Shown one piece after another: positions 44,829-52,989 of a DNA stretch of 64,000 nucleotides. The DNA is from Variovorax boronicumulans. GTDB taxonomy: Bacteria; Pseudomonadota; Gammaproteobacteria; Burkholderiales; Burkholderiaceae_C. Made by a program: the position numbers and the translations under genes. The notes under the pieces were generated by a model. It had not been told where the DNA came from. It saw nothing but the letters and a program-made list of their open reading frames with translations, and ran no database searches. How positions within the stretch are numbered: the stretch's first letter is position 1; every line of letters begins with the position of its first letter. The stretch is from NCBI RefSeq assembly GCF_007677875.1, contig NZ_VEDO01000011.1, forward strand, positions 1 to 64,000, written 5' to 3'.

Positions 44829-47494
44829 GGCTGGCCTCCAGAGGGCAGCGTCGTCATCTCGGGTGCCACCTGCACCCGCAAGCGAACGGCTTTCGGCAGT
44901 TCGGCCAGCAGCGGCTGGAGCGCCGCGTGCACGGTCTGCGCGCGGGCCATCGTCAGTGCCGCACCGCCGTCCTGCGCGACCACGACGCGGCCGCCACCGT
45001 CCTGCTGCAGTTGCTGCGCCAGTTGCCGCAGCAGCGGGCCGGCACCGGGTCGCAGCGTGGCCTGGCCGGGCTCGAACCAGGCGCCCCCCAGCAGCACGCC
45101 GCGTTGCTCCTGCGCGGCCAGCAGTGCACCGGTGGCGTCCTGCAGCACCACGCGCAGCACGCGGGCGCCGGCGGGCTGCAGGCGGGGCAGCAGCGCGCTG
45201 CGCACGGCGTGGGCGCGGGCCAGCGCGAGCGCGGGGTCGTCCCCCGCCGCCAGCACCAGCGCGCCACCCTCGCCCTGCAGCTGCCGCGCCAGCGCGTCCA
45301 GCGCGCCGGCATGGGCCGGGTTCAGCGTGGCCTGGCCGCTCTGGAACAAGGCCTCGCCGAGCACGATGTCGGCCGGCTGCGCTGCGCCACCCATGCGCTG
45401 CACGGGCAGCCGCACGCCGAAGTCAAAGCGCACCGGCAGGCCGGGCGTAATCCGGCGCACCAGCGGATTCGGCGTGCTGAGCTTGGCGCCGGCCGGCAAA
45501 GTGGCCGGATCCACCTTGAGCACGAAGTTGCGGCCGAAGCCCTGCGTGCCGCCGCCGATGCCGATCAGGTGGTAGCGGCCGTAGGGATCGGTCTCGACCA
45601 GAAGTCCTTCGGCCGAGGCGATGCGCACGCCCGCAATGCCGCGCTCGTCCACGCCCAGGTTGCGCAGCACGTAGTCGACCACGTAGCCGCCCTCGCCCAG
45701 CGCGACCTCGCGCCGTACCGCGGGCAGCGCGCCGTTCAGCCCCCGGGCGGCGTCGCCCTCGCGTTCCAGGCGGGTCTGGCCGGCCGCGTCCATGTGCAGC
45801 TGCATGCCCTGGGCGCTGCGCAGCACAAAGCCGTCGGCGAAGGCCAGCGTGCGCAGGCGCTGGCGCAGCACCACCTGGTGGTTCTCAGGCGCGTCGGCAT
45901 CGGACTGGCGGCCTGCGATGCGGCCCAGGTCGATGCCGTGCAGCAGCGGCGCGCTGGCTGTTGGCGAAGCATCAGGCACGGGCACGAAGCCCTCGCCACG
46001 GTCGATCTCGGTCGAGCCGGCGATGTAGGCCTCGGGCGCAAAGCCGCCCTGCACGCGCACGCCGGTCAGGCTGGCCGGATCCTGCCAGCCGTCGCCGTCG
46101 CGGTCGTCGAACACCGTGCCCAGGATCAGCGACTCGTCCAGCAGCGGATCGGCCACCACCGTGACCTGCGCCGTCGCGGTGTTGGAGATCGGCCAGCCGC
46201 GCCGGTCCACCGCCTGCGCCTGGTTGCGGTGCACACCCTGGCGCACGCCGGCGCCCACGCGCAGCAGGTAGCTGATGACGGCCTCCTGGCCGGTGGCGAT
46301 ATCGATGCCGCCGATCTGCAGCGGCGTCTGCGCGCCGCCCAGCGTGAAGGCGCCGTCGCGGTCGGCCACGGCCATGGAGCCGGCCACGTAGCTGAAGCCG
46401 GGCGGCGGGGTGTCCAGGATGCGGCCGCCCTCGATATCGATGGCGCCCGCGTTGGCCACGCGCAGCGTGTAGCGCACGAGGTCGCCGATGCGCACCTCGC
46501 GCACGGCCACGCTCTTGACGATGCGCATGGCGGTGGGCTGCTCCAGCGGCGTGGTGACGACGCAGCGCGCGCCGCACAGCGCGGTGTCGATGTTGCCGCC
46601 GTCGACGCGGTTGACGATCTCCGTCTGGCCCGCCGGCGGCGCATCGGCAATGCGGAAGCGCACTGCCACCGTGGCCGTGCCGCCCGCCGGCACCTGGGGC
46701 ACCACCAGCGGCACGGTGGCCGGCCCGGCCACAGGGCCGGCGAAGCCGGCGGCGCCGTCCACCCCGATCAGGGTGGCGCCGGCCGGCACGTTCTCGTTGA
46801 AGCGGTAGTTGCTGGCCGGCTGGGCATCGGCGTTGGTGACGGTGATGGTGTAGAGCAGCGTCTCGGCGAATTCCGCCAGGCCCGCCTGTGTGCCGCTCTC
46901 GCCCGTGAGCAGCTTGGCCACGGTCACGCCGCCGACCGGGTGCGCCGTGCTGCAGCTGCCGGCGGTGCAACCCGGTGCCGTCACCGTGTTGGAGACCGTG
47001 CCGCTGGCCGCGGCCACCGTGGCCGTGTAACGCAGCACATGCGTGCCCACCGGCGTGCCGGGCGGCAGCGTGAAGCTGCGCGCATTGCCGCTGCCACCCA
47101 GGGCGAAGCGGCCTGCGCTCAGCACCTGGCCGAAGGCCAGGCCGGCACTGAGCTGGTCCTGCAACACGATGGCGGCGGCGGTGGGCGCGTTGGCCACGGC
47201 CACCGAGAGGGTGTAGGTGATGGTTTGGCCGCTCTGCACCGCCGTGCCGCTGGCTGGCTCGGCGGTCTTGGCGACTGCGTCGACCCAGACGGGCGCCGTC
47301 ACCGCGCTGCGGTTGTCGCCTGCGCAATCGGTCGGGCCGGGGAGGCCGCAGTCGGGTTCGTTGACGCCGGCAGGCGGTGTGATGGTGGCGGTGTTGCTGA
47401 CCGTCACCTGCGCCCAGACCGGCGCGTGCACGCACAGTGCCACCAGCAGCAGCGCCGTGCTGGTCAGCCAGCGCCCGATCCGCGTCAGATGCAT
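44825..47494 (-). CDS. DUF11-repeat protein with two degenerate OmpA-like domains
   Basis: An 889-residue exported protein with a signal peptide at residues 1-28. About three DUF11-like repeats (roughly 70-190, 190-320 and 320-450) contain Cys pairs (DCGLPGPTDC, CTAGSC, CGARC). A Ca2+-type DRDGDGWQD loop lies at about 464-472, with SdrB-like beta domains to about 700. Two tandem OmpA-like modules (about 712-772 and 801-862) follow, recognisable from ALFQSGQATLNP / AWFEPGQATLRP and the later ALARAHAVRSAL / LTMARAQTVHAAL helices. The start at 47494 was chosen for the signal peptide. It heads the operon and may tie the complex to peptidoglycan. Confidence 0.75.
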   Translation of the reverse strand: MHLTRIGRWLTSTALLLVALCVHAPVWAQVTVSNTATITPPAGVNEPDCGLPGPTDCAGDNRSAVTAPVWVDAVAKTAEPASGTAVQSGQTITYTLSVAVANAPTAAAIVLQDQLSAGLAFGQVLSAGRFALGGSGNARSFTLPPGTPVGTHVLRYTATVAAASGTVSNTVTAPGCTAGSCSTAHPVGGVTVAKLLTGESGTQAGLAEFAETLLYTITVTNADAQPASNYRFNENVPAGATLIGVDGAAGFAGPVAGPATVPLVVPQVPAGGTATVAVRFRIADAPPAGQTEIVNRVDGGNIDTALCGARCVVTTPLEQPTAMRIVKSVAVREVRIGDLVRYTLRVANAGAIDIEGGRILDTPPPGFSYVAGSMAVADRDGAFTLGGAQTPLQIGGIDIATGQEAVISYLLRVGAGVRQGVHRNQAQAVDRRGWPISNTATAQVTVVADPLLDESLILGTVFDDRDGDGWQDPASLTGVRVQGGFAPEAYIAGSTEIDRGEGFVPVPDASPTASAPLLHGIDLGRIAGRQSDADAPENHQVVLRQRLRTLAFADGFVLRSAQGMQLHMDAAGQTRLEREGDAARGLNGALPAVRREVALGEGGYVVDYVLRNLGVDERGIAGVRIASAEGLLVETDPYGRYHLIGIGGGTQGFGRNFVLKVDPATLPAGAKLSTPNPLVRRITPGLPVRFDFGVRLPVQRMGGAAQPADIVLGEALFQSGQATLNPAHAGALDALARQLQGEGGALVLAAGDDPALALARAHAVRSALLPRLQPAGARVLRVVLQDATGALLAAQEQRGVLLGGAWFEPGQATLRPGAGPLLRQLAQQLQQDGGGRVVVAQDGGAALTMARAQTVHAALQPLLAELPKAVRLRVQVAPEMTTLPSGGQP

Positions 47495-47594
47495 GGGCGG
47501 CCCGGCCCCGGACCGCGTGCGACTCTCCCCCTGCAAGGATGCGCCATGGGTGCCCTTTCCACGGCCCCGCCCGGTGGCCGCCGGGGCACGCATT

Positions 47595-47640
47595 TCAAAT
47601 AGTTTTCAGCAATTGCTGCGAAATCTACTTCGAAATTGCG
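47595..47640. promoter_or_regulatory. AT-rich promoter region of the DUF11/barrel operon
   Basis: This is the only AT-rich patch nearby. It contains the perfect palindrome CAGCAATTGCTG (47607-47618) flanked by TTT and AAA, and further GAAAT/AAATT repeats. It lies about 100 bp upstream of the operon start. It probably holds the leftward promoter and a regulator site, but no clean -10/-35 pair could be chosen. Confidence 0.4.
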
Positions 47641-47713
47641 TGCGGAACACCATCGTCAAACGCAAAAGCCTACATCCATGACATCGGCGCAACAGTACTG
47701 TGCATGGAGCTCA

Positions 47714-47995
47714 TCAGGCTTCGATCTTCACGCCTTTCCAGAACGCCACGCGGTCTTTGATCTGCGCGGCTTCGGGTTTGGGGTTGGCGTAGTACCAGGC
47801 GGCATCCTGGTTCAGTTCGCCGTCGACCAGCAGGGAGTAGTAGCTGGCCTGGCCTTTCCAGGGGCACGTGGTCTTGTGGTTGCTGAACGTGACGTACTGG
47901 CGGTCCAGCGCGTCCATCGGGAAGTACTGATTGCCCTCGACCAGCACGAGATCGTCGCTCTGCGCGATGACCTTGCCATTCCAGACTGCTTTCAT
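47714..47995 (-). CDS. DUF427-domain protein
   Basis: A 93-residue single-domain protein: MKAVWNGKVIAQSDD, a VEGNQYFP segment, then FSNHKTTCPWKGQASYYSL, the hallmark of DUF427, and AAWYYANPKPEA. An AAAGGAG site precedes the ATG. The invariant HxxTxCPWKG stretch suggests a small-molecule binding or catalytic pocket of unknown chemistry. It follows egtD with a 28-nt gap, so it is co-transcribed with the ergothioneine genes. Confidence 0.9.
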   Translation of the reverse strand: MKAVWNGKVIAQSDDLVLVEGNQYFPMDALDRQYVTFSNHKTTCPWKGQASYYSLLVDGELNQDAAWYYANPKPEAAQIKDRVAFWKGVKIEA

Positions 47996-48023
47996 GGGTC
48001 TTGCTCCTTTCAACGGGCAGCCA

Positions 48024-48995
48024 TCATGCCGCAGCCGCGAGCCAGTGCAGGCTGAACAGACCGTTGGGGTCGGTCCAGACCGGTCCGGGGGTGAATCCCG
48101 CCTCCGTCGCCAGCGCGCGCAGGCTGTCCACGGTGAACTTGTGCGAGTTTTCGGTGTGCAGCGTCTCGCCTTCTTCCCACAGGTAGGTCTGGCCGTCCAG
48201 CTGCACGCGCTGGGCACGGCGGCTGACCAGGTGCATCTCGATGCGTCGGCGCGGGCTGTTGTAGAACGCGCCGTGCGCAAAGCCGCTCAGGTCGAAGTCC
48301 GTCCCGAGTTCACGGTTGGCACGCGCCAGCAGATTCAGATTGAAGGCGGCCGTGACGCCGGCTTCGTCGTTGTAGGCGGCATGCAGCACGGCCGGGTCCT
48401 TCACGAGGTCTGCACCCAGCACCAGCGCACCGCCGCGCAGCACCCGCGCGGCCATGCGCAGAAAGCGCAGCGCCTGCTCCGGGTCGAAGTTGCCGATGGT
48501 CGAGCCCGGGAAGAAGCCCAGCCGCATGCCGGACTTGCGCGCCGCCACCGGCAGGTGCAAGGGCTGCGTGTAGTCGGCCACCACAGGATGCACGGCCAGG
48601 CCGGGGTAGTCGGCCCGCAGCTGCGCGGCCGCCTGTTCCAGATGCTCGCCCGAGATGTCGATGGGCACATAGCCTGCCGGGCTGTCCAGCGCATCCAGCA
48701 GCAACCGCACCTTGCGCAGCGACCCAGCGCCAAATTCCACGACCTCGGCCTCGCGCCCGGCCAGTGCGGCGATCTCGCCGGCATGGCGGCGCAGCAGCGC
48801 CAATTCGGTGCGCGTGGGGTAGTACTCCCGCAGCTCGCAGATCGCATCGAAGAGCTGCGAACCGCGCGCGTCGTAAAAGTATTTGGGCGAGATGCTGCGC
48901 TGGGGCGCGCTGAGGGCGGCGTGCATGTCGGCGCGGAAATCCCGCTCGGGCGTACTGTCCACCACACGCAGATGGGGTTGCATGACAAAGCTCAT
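48024..48995 (-). CDS. egtD: L-histidine N-alpha-methyltransferase (ergothioneine synthesis)
   Basis: EgtD trimethylates histidine to hercynine with SAM, the first step of ergothioneine synthesis. The 323-residue protein shows ISPKYFYDARGSQLFDAI, EYYPTRTE, the SAM motif VVEFGAGSLRKVRLLLDAL, FFPGSTIGNF, and late HTENSHKF typical of the family. It overlaps the end of egtB by 4 nt. Product goes to EgtB for sulfur addition. Confidence 0.95.
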   Translation of the reverse strand: MSFVMQPHLRVVDSTPERDFRADMHAALSAPQRSISPKYFYDARGSQLFDAICELREYYPTRTELALLRRHAGEIAALAGREAEVVEFGAGSLRKVRLLLDALDSPAGYVPIDISGEHLEQAAAQLRADYPGLAVHPVVADYTQPLHLPVAARKSGMRLGFFPGSTIGNFDPEQALRFLRMAARVLRGGALVLGADLVKDPAVLHAAYNDEAGVTAAFNLNLLARANRELGTDFDLSGFAHGAFYNSPRRRIEMHLVSRRAQRVQLDGQTYLWEEGETLHTENSHKFTVDSLRALATEAGFTPGPVWTDPNGLFSLHWLAAAA

Positions 48996-50284
48996 TCGGA
49001 GGTCTCCTGGCTGGCTGGCGCGAAGGGTTGCGGATCGCGCGCCAGCCGCAGTCCCGAGAACTGCCAGCGCGCGTGCGGGGGAAAGAAGTTGCGGTAGCTG
49101 GGCCGCACGTGGTCAGCCGGCGTGGCCAGGCTGGCGCCACGCAGGACGATCTGGCCGACCATGAACTTGCCGTTGTATTCGCCCACTGCGCCGGCGAGCG
49201 GCTTGAAGCCCGGATAGGGCTCGTAAGACGAGCGCGTCCACTGCCAGACCTTGCCCGCCATGTCGCGCAAGGCCGCTGCACCGTGCGCGGCTTCCCACTC
49301 GAACTCGGTCGGCAGCCGCGCACCGGCCCATTCGGCATAGGCGGCAGCCTCGTAGAAGCTCAGTTGCATCACGGGCTCGGCCGGGTCCAGCGGTTGCACG
49401 CCGGCCAGGCCGAAAACCTGCCAGTCGTCCGCTGGCGCGCGCGGGTCGCCGGGCGCGATCCAGTAGGCCGGCGCCTGCCAACCCTGCGCCTGGACCTGGG
49501 CCCAGCCGTCGGACAGCCACAGGCCGGCGCGGCGGTAGCCGCCATCCAGCACGAAGCGCAGATAGTCGCCACAGTTCACGAGCCGGTCGGCGATCTCGTA
49601 GGCGGGCAGCAGCCGGCGATGGCGCGGGCCCTCGTTGTCGAAGGCAAAGCCGGTGCCGTCATGGCCAACCTCGACGATGGCCTCAGGCCGGCGCAGCCAG
49701 CGCAGGGGCTCGGGTTGCTCGCGCACCAGCCGCAGCGGTGAGCCCTCGGCGGGGGCATAGGCCGGCAGCAAGGGGTTGCACGAGAGCGCGTGCAGCACGT
49801 CGGTCAGCAACAGCTCCTGGTGCTGCTGCTCGTGTTGCAGGCCCAGCTCCAGCAGCGGCGCCGCCGCGGCCCAGGCCTGCGCGTCGGCCTGCACGGCGAA
49901 TCGCTCGATGGCCGCATCCACGTGGCGCCGGTACGCCAGTACCTCTGCGACCGAGGGCCGGGTCAGCAGCCCACGCTGCGGACGCGGATGGCGCGGCCCC
50001 AGCGCCTCGTAGTAGGAGTTGAAGAGATAGAAAAAGCGCGCGTCGAAGGCCGCATAGCCCGGCCACAGCGGCTGCAGAACGACCGCTTCGAAAAACCAGC
50101 TGGTGTGCGCCAGGTGCCATTTGGTCGGGCTGGCGTCCGGCATGGACTGCACGCACTGGTCCTCGGCCGACAGCAGGGCGGCCAGGTCCAGTGAATGGGC
50201 CCGCACCGCTGCCAGGCGCTGCAGCAGGCCCTGGCGCGGCGGCGACACTGCCGACAGGTCGGCAGGGCGAGAGGAAACGGTCAT
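48992..50284 (-). CDS. egtB: ergothioneine biosynthesis sulfoxide synthase EgtB
   Basis: EgtB is the iron enzyme that joins a thiol to hercynine with oxygen. The 430-residue protein has an N-terminal DinB-like part with the three iron His: the second His of KWHLAHTSWF and both of QHEQQHQELL. A C-terminal formylglycine-generating-enzyme fold (about residues 200-425) includes TEFEWEAAHG and the late GLRLARD. The ATG at 50282-50284 precedes MTVSSRP. No egtA, egtC or egtE was found, so the thiol donor and C-S cleavage enzyme must be elsewhere or differ. Confidence 0.93.
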   Translation of the reverse strand: MTVSSRPADLSAVSPPRQGLLQRLAAVRAHSLDLAALLSAEDQCVQSMPDASPTKWHLAHTSWFFEAVVLQPLWPGYAAFDARFFYLFNSYYEALGPRHPRPQRGLLTRPSVAEVLAYRRHVDAAIERFAVQADAQAWAAAAPLLELGLQHEQQHQELLLTDVLHALSCNPLLPAYAPAEGSPLRLVREQPEPLRWLRRPEAIVEVGHDGTGFAFDNEGPRHRRLLPAYEIADRLVNCGDYLRFVLDGGYRRAGLWLSDGWAQVQAQGWQAPAYWIAPGDPRAPADDWQVFGLAGVQPLDPAEPVMQLSFYEAAAYAEWAGARLPTEFEWEAAHGAAALRDMAGKVWQWTRSSYEPYPGFKPLAGAVGEYNGKFMVGQIVLRGASLATPADHVRPSYRNFFPPHARWQFSGLRLARDPQPFAPASQETSE

Positions 50285-50449
50285 GCAAGGCCTCGTTCTC
50301 GTCGATTCTTGTGCGGCTTCGCACAGCGGAGCCCACACCATAGGCGGGGGCACCGCTGCGACGCGTCTCTGACCGGCCGCTGCCCTCGTCGGCCGCCGCC
50401 TCAGCCACGTGCAGGACCAAGACTACAACCGCACCAGGGGATTCCCGGA

Positions 50450-50479
50450 TTCGACGCGAACACGGCGCGTGCCTAGACT
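50450..50479 (+). promoter_or_regulatory. putative promoter of the universal stress protein gene
   Basis: TTCGAC (50450-50455), an 18-bp spacer and TAGACT (50474-50479) lie about 30 nt upstream of the ATG. An AGGGAG ribosome binding site is at 50493-50498. The rest of the 224-bp gap between egtB and this gene shows no other recognisable feature. Confidence 0.4.
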
Positions 50480-50508
50480 GCCCTCACCACAACCCAGGGA
50501 GTTCCGCC

Positions 50509-50946
50509 ATGTACAAGCGCATCCTGCTCGCTTACGACGGTTCCGAGGCCGGACAGAAGGCCCTGCTCGACTGCGGCGACCTGGCCCACCTCAGCGGTGC
50601 GGCCCTGACGCTGATCGCCGTGATGCCCCTGCATGTGGGCTCGATCGGCCTGGAAGTCGGGGTGTACGACCAGGTGGCCGAGGAGCGCGAGCGCGGCCGC
50701 CACCAGTCGGTCCTGGACGCCGGTCTGGCGCGGCTGCGCGCGGCCGGCCATCAGGTGAGCGGCGAAGTCGTGACCGGCGACTCCGTCACCGAGATCACGC
50801 GCCGTGCCAAGGAGATCGACGCCGACCTCATCGTCGTCGGCCACAAACATCTGGAGAACTGGGCTGCGCGCTGGTGGCAGGGCGCCATCTCCGGCGCGCT
50901 GATCGAGCACGCGCACTGCAGCGTGCTGGTGTCCATCATCCGCTGA
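50509..50946 (+). CDS. universal stress protein (UspA family)
   Basis: A 145-residue single Usp domain starting MYKRILLAYDGSEAGQKALL. It ends with the ATP-type motif GHKHLENWAARWWQGAISG, followed by CSVLVSI. Nucleotide-binding Usps help survival in stasis, oxygen or redox stress. It is divergent from egtB and opens a patch of small signalling genes, so a stress role is likely but unspecific. Confidence 0.93.
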   Translation: MYKRILLAYDGSEAGQKALLDCGDLAHLSGAALTLIAVMPLHVGSIGLEVGVYDQVAEERERGRHQSVLDAGLARLRAAGHQVSGEVVTGDSVTEITRRAKEIDADLIVVGHKHLENWAARWWQGAISGALIEHAHCSVLVSIIR

Positions 50947-51008
50947 GAACGGTCCTCACGGCCGCGCGCTGGGCGGCCGCAGTCGGCGCTGACGGCAGCC
51001 GATTGGCC

Positions 51009-51293
51009 CTACCACTCCAGCGCGCCGCGTGCCGAATCACGCGTCAGCGCGAGACGGGCCCGACCGAGCGGGGAAATCCTGCGCACCACGGCGATCTTCC
51101 CGGCATCGACCGGCGAGCATCCGATCCCGCCTTCCACCAGGCCGGCGCGCAACAGGGCCTCGACCTGCGCGACCAGCCCAGGTGTGGCGACGCGGAACGG
51201 AAAGTTCGCCCGTTCCATGCGGCGCAGCAGCTCCAGCAAAGCGTCCTCGTCGCTCGCCGCGGCTGGCTGCCCTTCGCGCTCTCCATCGGCCAC
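51009..51293 (-). CDS. hypothetical small helical protein
   Basis: A 94-residue protein starting with GTG at 51291-51293 behind a good GGGAGG site; an ATG a few codons in is an alternative. It has SDEDALLELLRRMERANFPF and a VAQVEALLRAGLVEGGIG segment that resembles a winged-helix fragment, then a basic C-terminus. No family was recognised. It converges with the Usp gene. Confidence 0.6.
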   Translation of the reverse strand: MADGEREGQPAAASDEDALLELLRRMERANFPFRVATPGLVAQVEALLRAGLVEGGIGCSPVDAGKIAVVRRISPLGRARLALTRDSARGALEW

Positions 51294-51807
51294 GTCGCCT
51301 CCCGTTTGTGTGTGCGGCCGATCTTAGAGAACCTGCATGGCAGGTTCGCCCAAACTGGCTGGTAAACCTGACAGGTCGAGCCCCGTCCCCGGGGGCGTGC
51401 GACCGCTTCCAGGGGCCGCACCCGTGGGGCAGGGCGCTGCGCGAGCAGCTGCAGCAGCCGGTCGCGCCCAGCCCGTCCCCGGCGGCCAGGTCCAGCGCGC
51501 ATGGCAGCGCGCTGCACCCCGGGCACATTCGCACTCCGTTCACCTGCGATGCCAAGCCCTAGGACCGTGCCCGCCCTCCTCCCCCTGCTTGCAGGGGACC
51601 TCTCGCGCGCTTGGCTCGTGAGAGATGGCACCGGTCCTCGCCACGGCCCATCGTCCAGGACAGGAGTCCGGCAAGCACACGGTTTCGGGCATCCGGCCGG
51701 TGGGCGGCGCACCCAGCACCTGACACGGCTTCGGAACTGGCGCCTACCCCTGTCGCATCGCGCTGCACGCATGCTGCAGCCATCCAATCCAAATCAGGAG
51801 CGCGAAG
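51294..51807. other. gene-poor stretch
   Basis: About 510 bp without a convincing gene. Open frames on both strands are Pro/Arg/Gly-rich and lack domains, ribosome binding sites or sensible starts. A short CAGGTT/AACCTG inverted repeat (near 51340-51371) is the only structure noticed. It could be a decayed gene or a promoter region for both flanks. Confidence 0.4.
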
Positions 51808-51945
51808 ATGATGAATTTCTCGTTGTGGATGGCCCTGGCTTATGCGCAATCGGAAAGGCTGGGCCGGCTGATGCTATGGCCGCTGTGGCCCCATGCGGCC
51901 CCCGCGAGGCCCAGGCCGCAGGCCGCCGAGGCGCAGGAGCGGTGA
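51808..51945 (+). CDS. possible 45-residue small protein
   Basis: Starts with two ATGs behind a clear AGGAG site (51796-51800). The product begins with a hydrophobic/aromatic stretch (MMNFSLWMALAYAQSE) followed by LGRLMLWPLWPHAAPARPRP. It might be a membrane-associated microprotein; no family was recognised. Support rests on the ribosome binding site and the gap it fills. Confidence 0.35.
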   Translation: MMNFSLWMALAYAQSERLGRLMLWPLWPHAAPARPRPQAAEAQER

Positions 51946-52005
51946 GAGCGGCGCAATCCAAGCCGCTGTCCTACGCATCGCCATGCGGGGCGTCGTCACA
52001 ATTTG

Positions 52006-52042
52006 CGACATGTCTGCAGCGTGTTTCGCCGCGCACATGTCG
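52006..52042. promoter_or_regulatory. 8-bp perfect inverted repeat upstream of a hypothetical gene
   Basis: CGACATGT (52006-52013) and ACATGTCG (52035-52042) flank 21 bp and end just before the AAAGGTGG ribosome binding site of the 87-residue gene. It could be an operator or, if transcribed, a 5' hairpin controlling access to the start site. Confidence 0.45.
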
Positions 52043-52058
52043 AAAAGGTGGTGGTGCC

Positions 52059-52322
52059 ATGAACGAACAACTGTCCTTCCCCGATCTGCAGCAGGCGTCC
52101 GCCTTCGCCCGCTGCGTCGCGCGCAATTGTTCGACCGGTGTGCTGAGCGCCGAGGTCGAGGGTCAGGAGCAGGCTGTGCGCGCCTTGGCCGCCCGCATGC
52201 AGACCGGGCCGCTGCGTGCTCAGTTCGGCCCGCAGTCCATCAAGCTGCTGCGCTTCACGGTGCTGGACCAGGGCACGCCCTCACGCCTCGTGTTCCTGGC
52301 GGACTACCGACGCCACGCGTGA
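52059..52322 (+). CDS. hypothetical protein
   Basis: An 87-residue soluble protein starting MNEQLSFPDLQQASAFARCV, with a reasonable AAGGTGG site. It has two Cys in its N-terminal third (residues about 19 and 24) and a mixed alpha/beta pattern ending FTVLDQGTPSRLVFLADYRR. No family was recognised. It lies between the Usp and PYP-like genes and could belong to the same signalling unit. Confidence 0.6.
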   Translation: MNEQLSFPDLQQASAFARCVARNCSTGVLSAEVEGQEQAVRALAARMQTGPLRAQFGPQSIKLLRFTVLDQGTPSRLVFLADYRRHA

Positions 52323-52456
52323 ACCGCGTGCAGCGCCGTTCGGTGCGAGCCGATCTGCGCGGCCGGCAGTCCGCCTCACGCATCTGCACCTTCCCGACGC
52401 CGGCCGCCGTCATCCGGAGGCAGCACGGATGGATGCTTCGCCTGCCTGGAGACGAA

Positions 52457-52822
52457 ATGAACCTTCCAACCCACGCCGAGGATGCCGTGCGCCTTCTCGC
52501 GACCACGGACGTCGACCGGCTGGACGTCGGCGTCATCGGCTTCGACCAGCACGGCCTCGTCCGCGTCTACAACCGCACCGAGTCCGTCGCCGCGGGTCTG
52601 GCCCCCGAACGGGTGCTGGGCCAGCATGTGTTCGACACCGTCGCGCCATGCATGAACAACTTCCTCGTGGCCCAGCGTTTCGCCGATGCCGCCGAGCGCC
52701 ACGAGGTCCTGGACGCGCAACTCGATTACGTGCTGACGCTGCGGATGCGGCCCACGCCCGTGCGCCTGCGGCTGTTGGCCCTGCCGCAAGCGGCGTACCG
52801 CTACATCCTGGTGAGCCGATGA
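52457..52822 (+). CDS. photoactive yellow protein-like PAS protein
   Basis: A 121-residue single PAS domain. It aligns by eye without gaps to the chromophore region of photoactive yellow protein. The residues that hold p-coumaric acid in that family are present: Tyr (VYNRTE, residue 38, equivalent to Tyr42), Glu (residue 42, equivalent to Glu46) and the thioester Cys (TVAPCMN, residue 65, equivalent to Cys69). The Thr50 and Arg52 positions are Ala and Leu. A GGAGA site precedes the ATG. It lies directly upstream of a GGDEF-EAL gene, which suggests light-controlled c-di-GMP signalling. Whether it binds a chromophore is unknown; no tyrosine ammonia-lyase or coumarate ligase gene is in the window. 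Confidence 0.8.
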   Translation: MNLPTHAEDAVRLLATTDVDRLDVGVIGFDQHGLVRVYNRTESVAAGLAPERVLGQHVFDTVAPCMNNFLVAQRFADAAERHEVLDAQLDYVLTLRMRPTPVRLRLLALPQAAYRYILVSR

Positions 52823-52873
52823 CATGAAGCCACCGCAGTCTGGACTTCTCCCGTCGTACGGAAATTCACTCCC

Positions 52874-52947
52874 GCCTCCAGGGGGCGCAGCCGGCGGCCT
52901 GGCCGAGCCAGTGGTGCGGCTGCGCTCGCATGCCCTGGTCCGCGGCC
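52874..52947. repeat. intergenic repeat family B, copy 2
   Basis: This stretch resembles 9589-9662 by eye, with shared CCTCNAGGGGGCGC, CGGCCTGGC, GAGCCAG and CGCATG/GGCATGG blocks. It fills the space between the PYP-like gene and the GGDEF-EAL start, so it may have been inserted into a once tighter operon. Confidence 0.45.
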
Positions 52948-52989
52948 GCTTGGGCTGCAGCTGGCGCGACAGCGCCACGGAAAACCAAG

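Noticed and set aside
41022-47602. Very long plus-strand open frames (about 990 codons each) opposite the DUF11/barrel operon
   Set aside because: They are Val/Ala/Gly/Arg/His-rich, have no signal peptides or domains, and mirror the codon bias of the real minus-strand genes. Such antisense frames are expected at about 70% GC.
51044-51787. Minus-strand frame of about 247 codons in the gene-poor stretch
   Set aside because: Arg/Pro/Cys-rich with no domain, and it overlaps the better-supported 94-residue gene in another frame.
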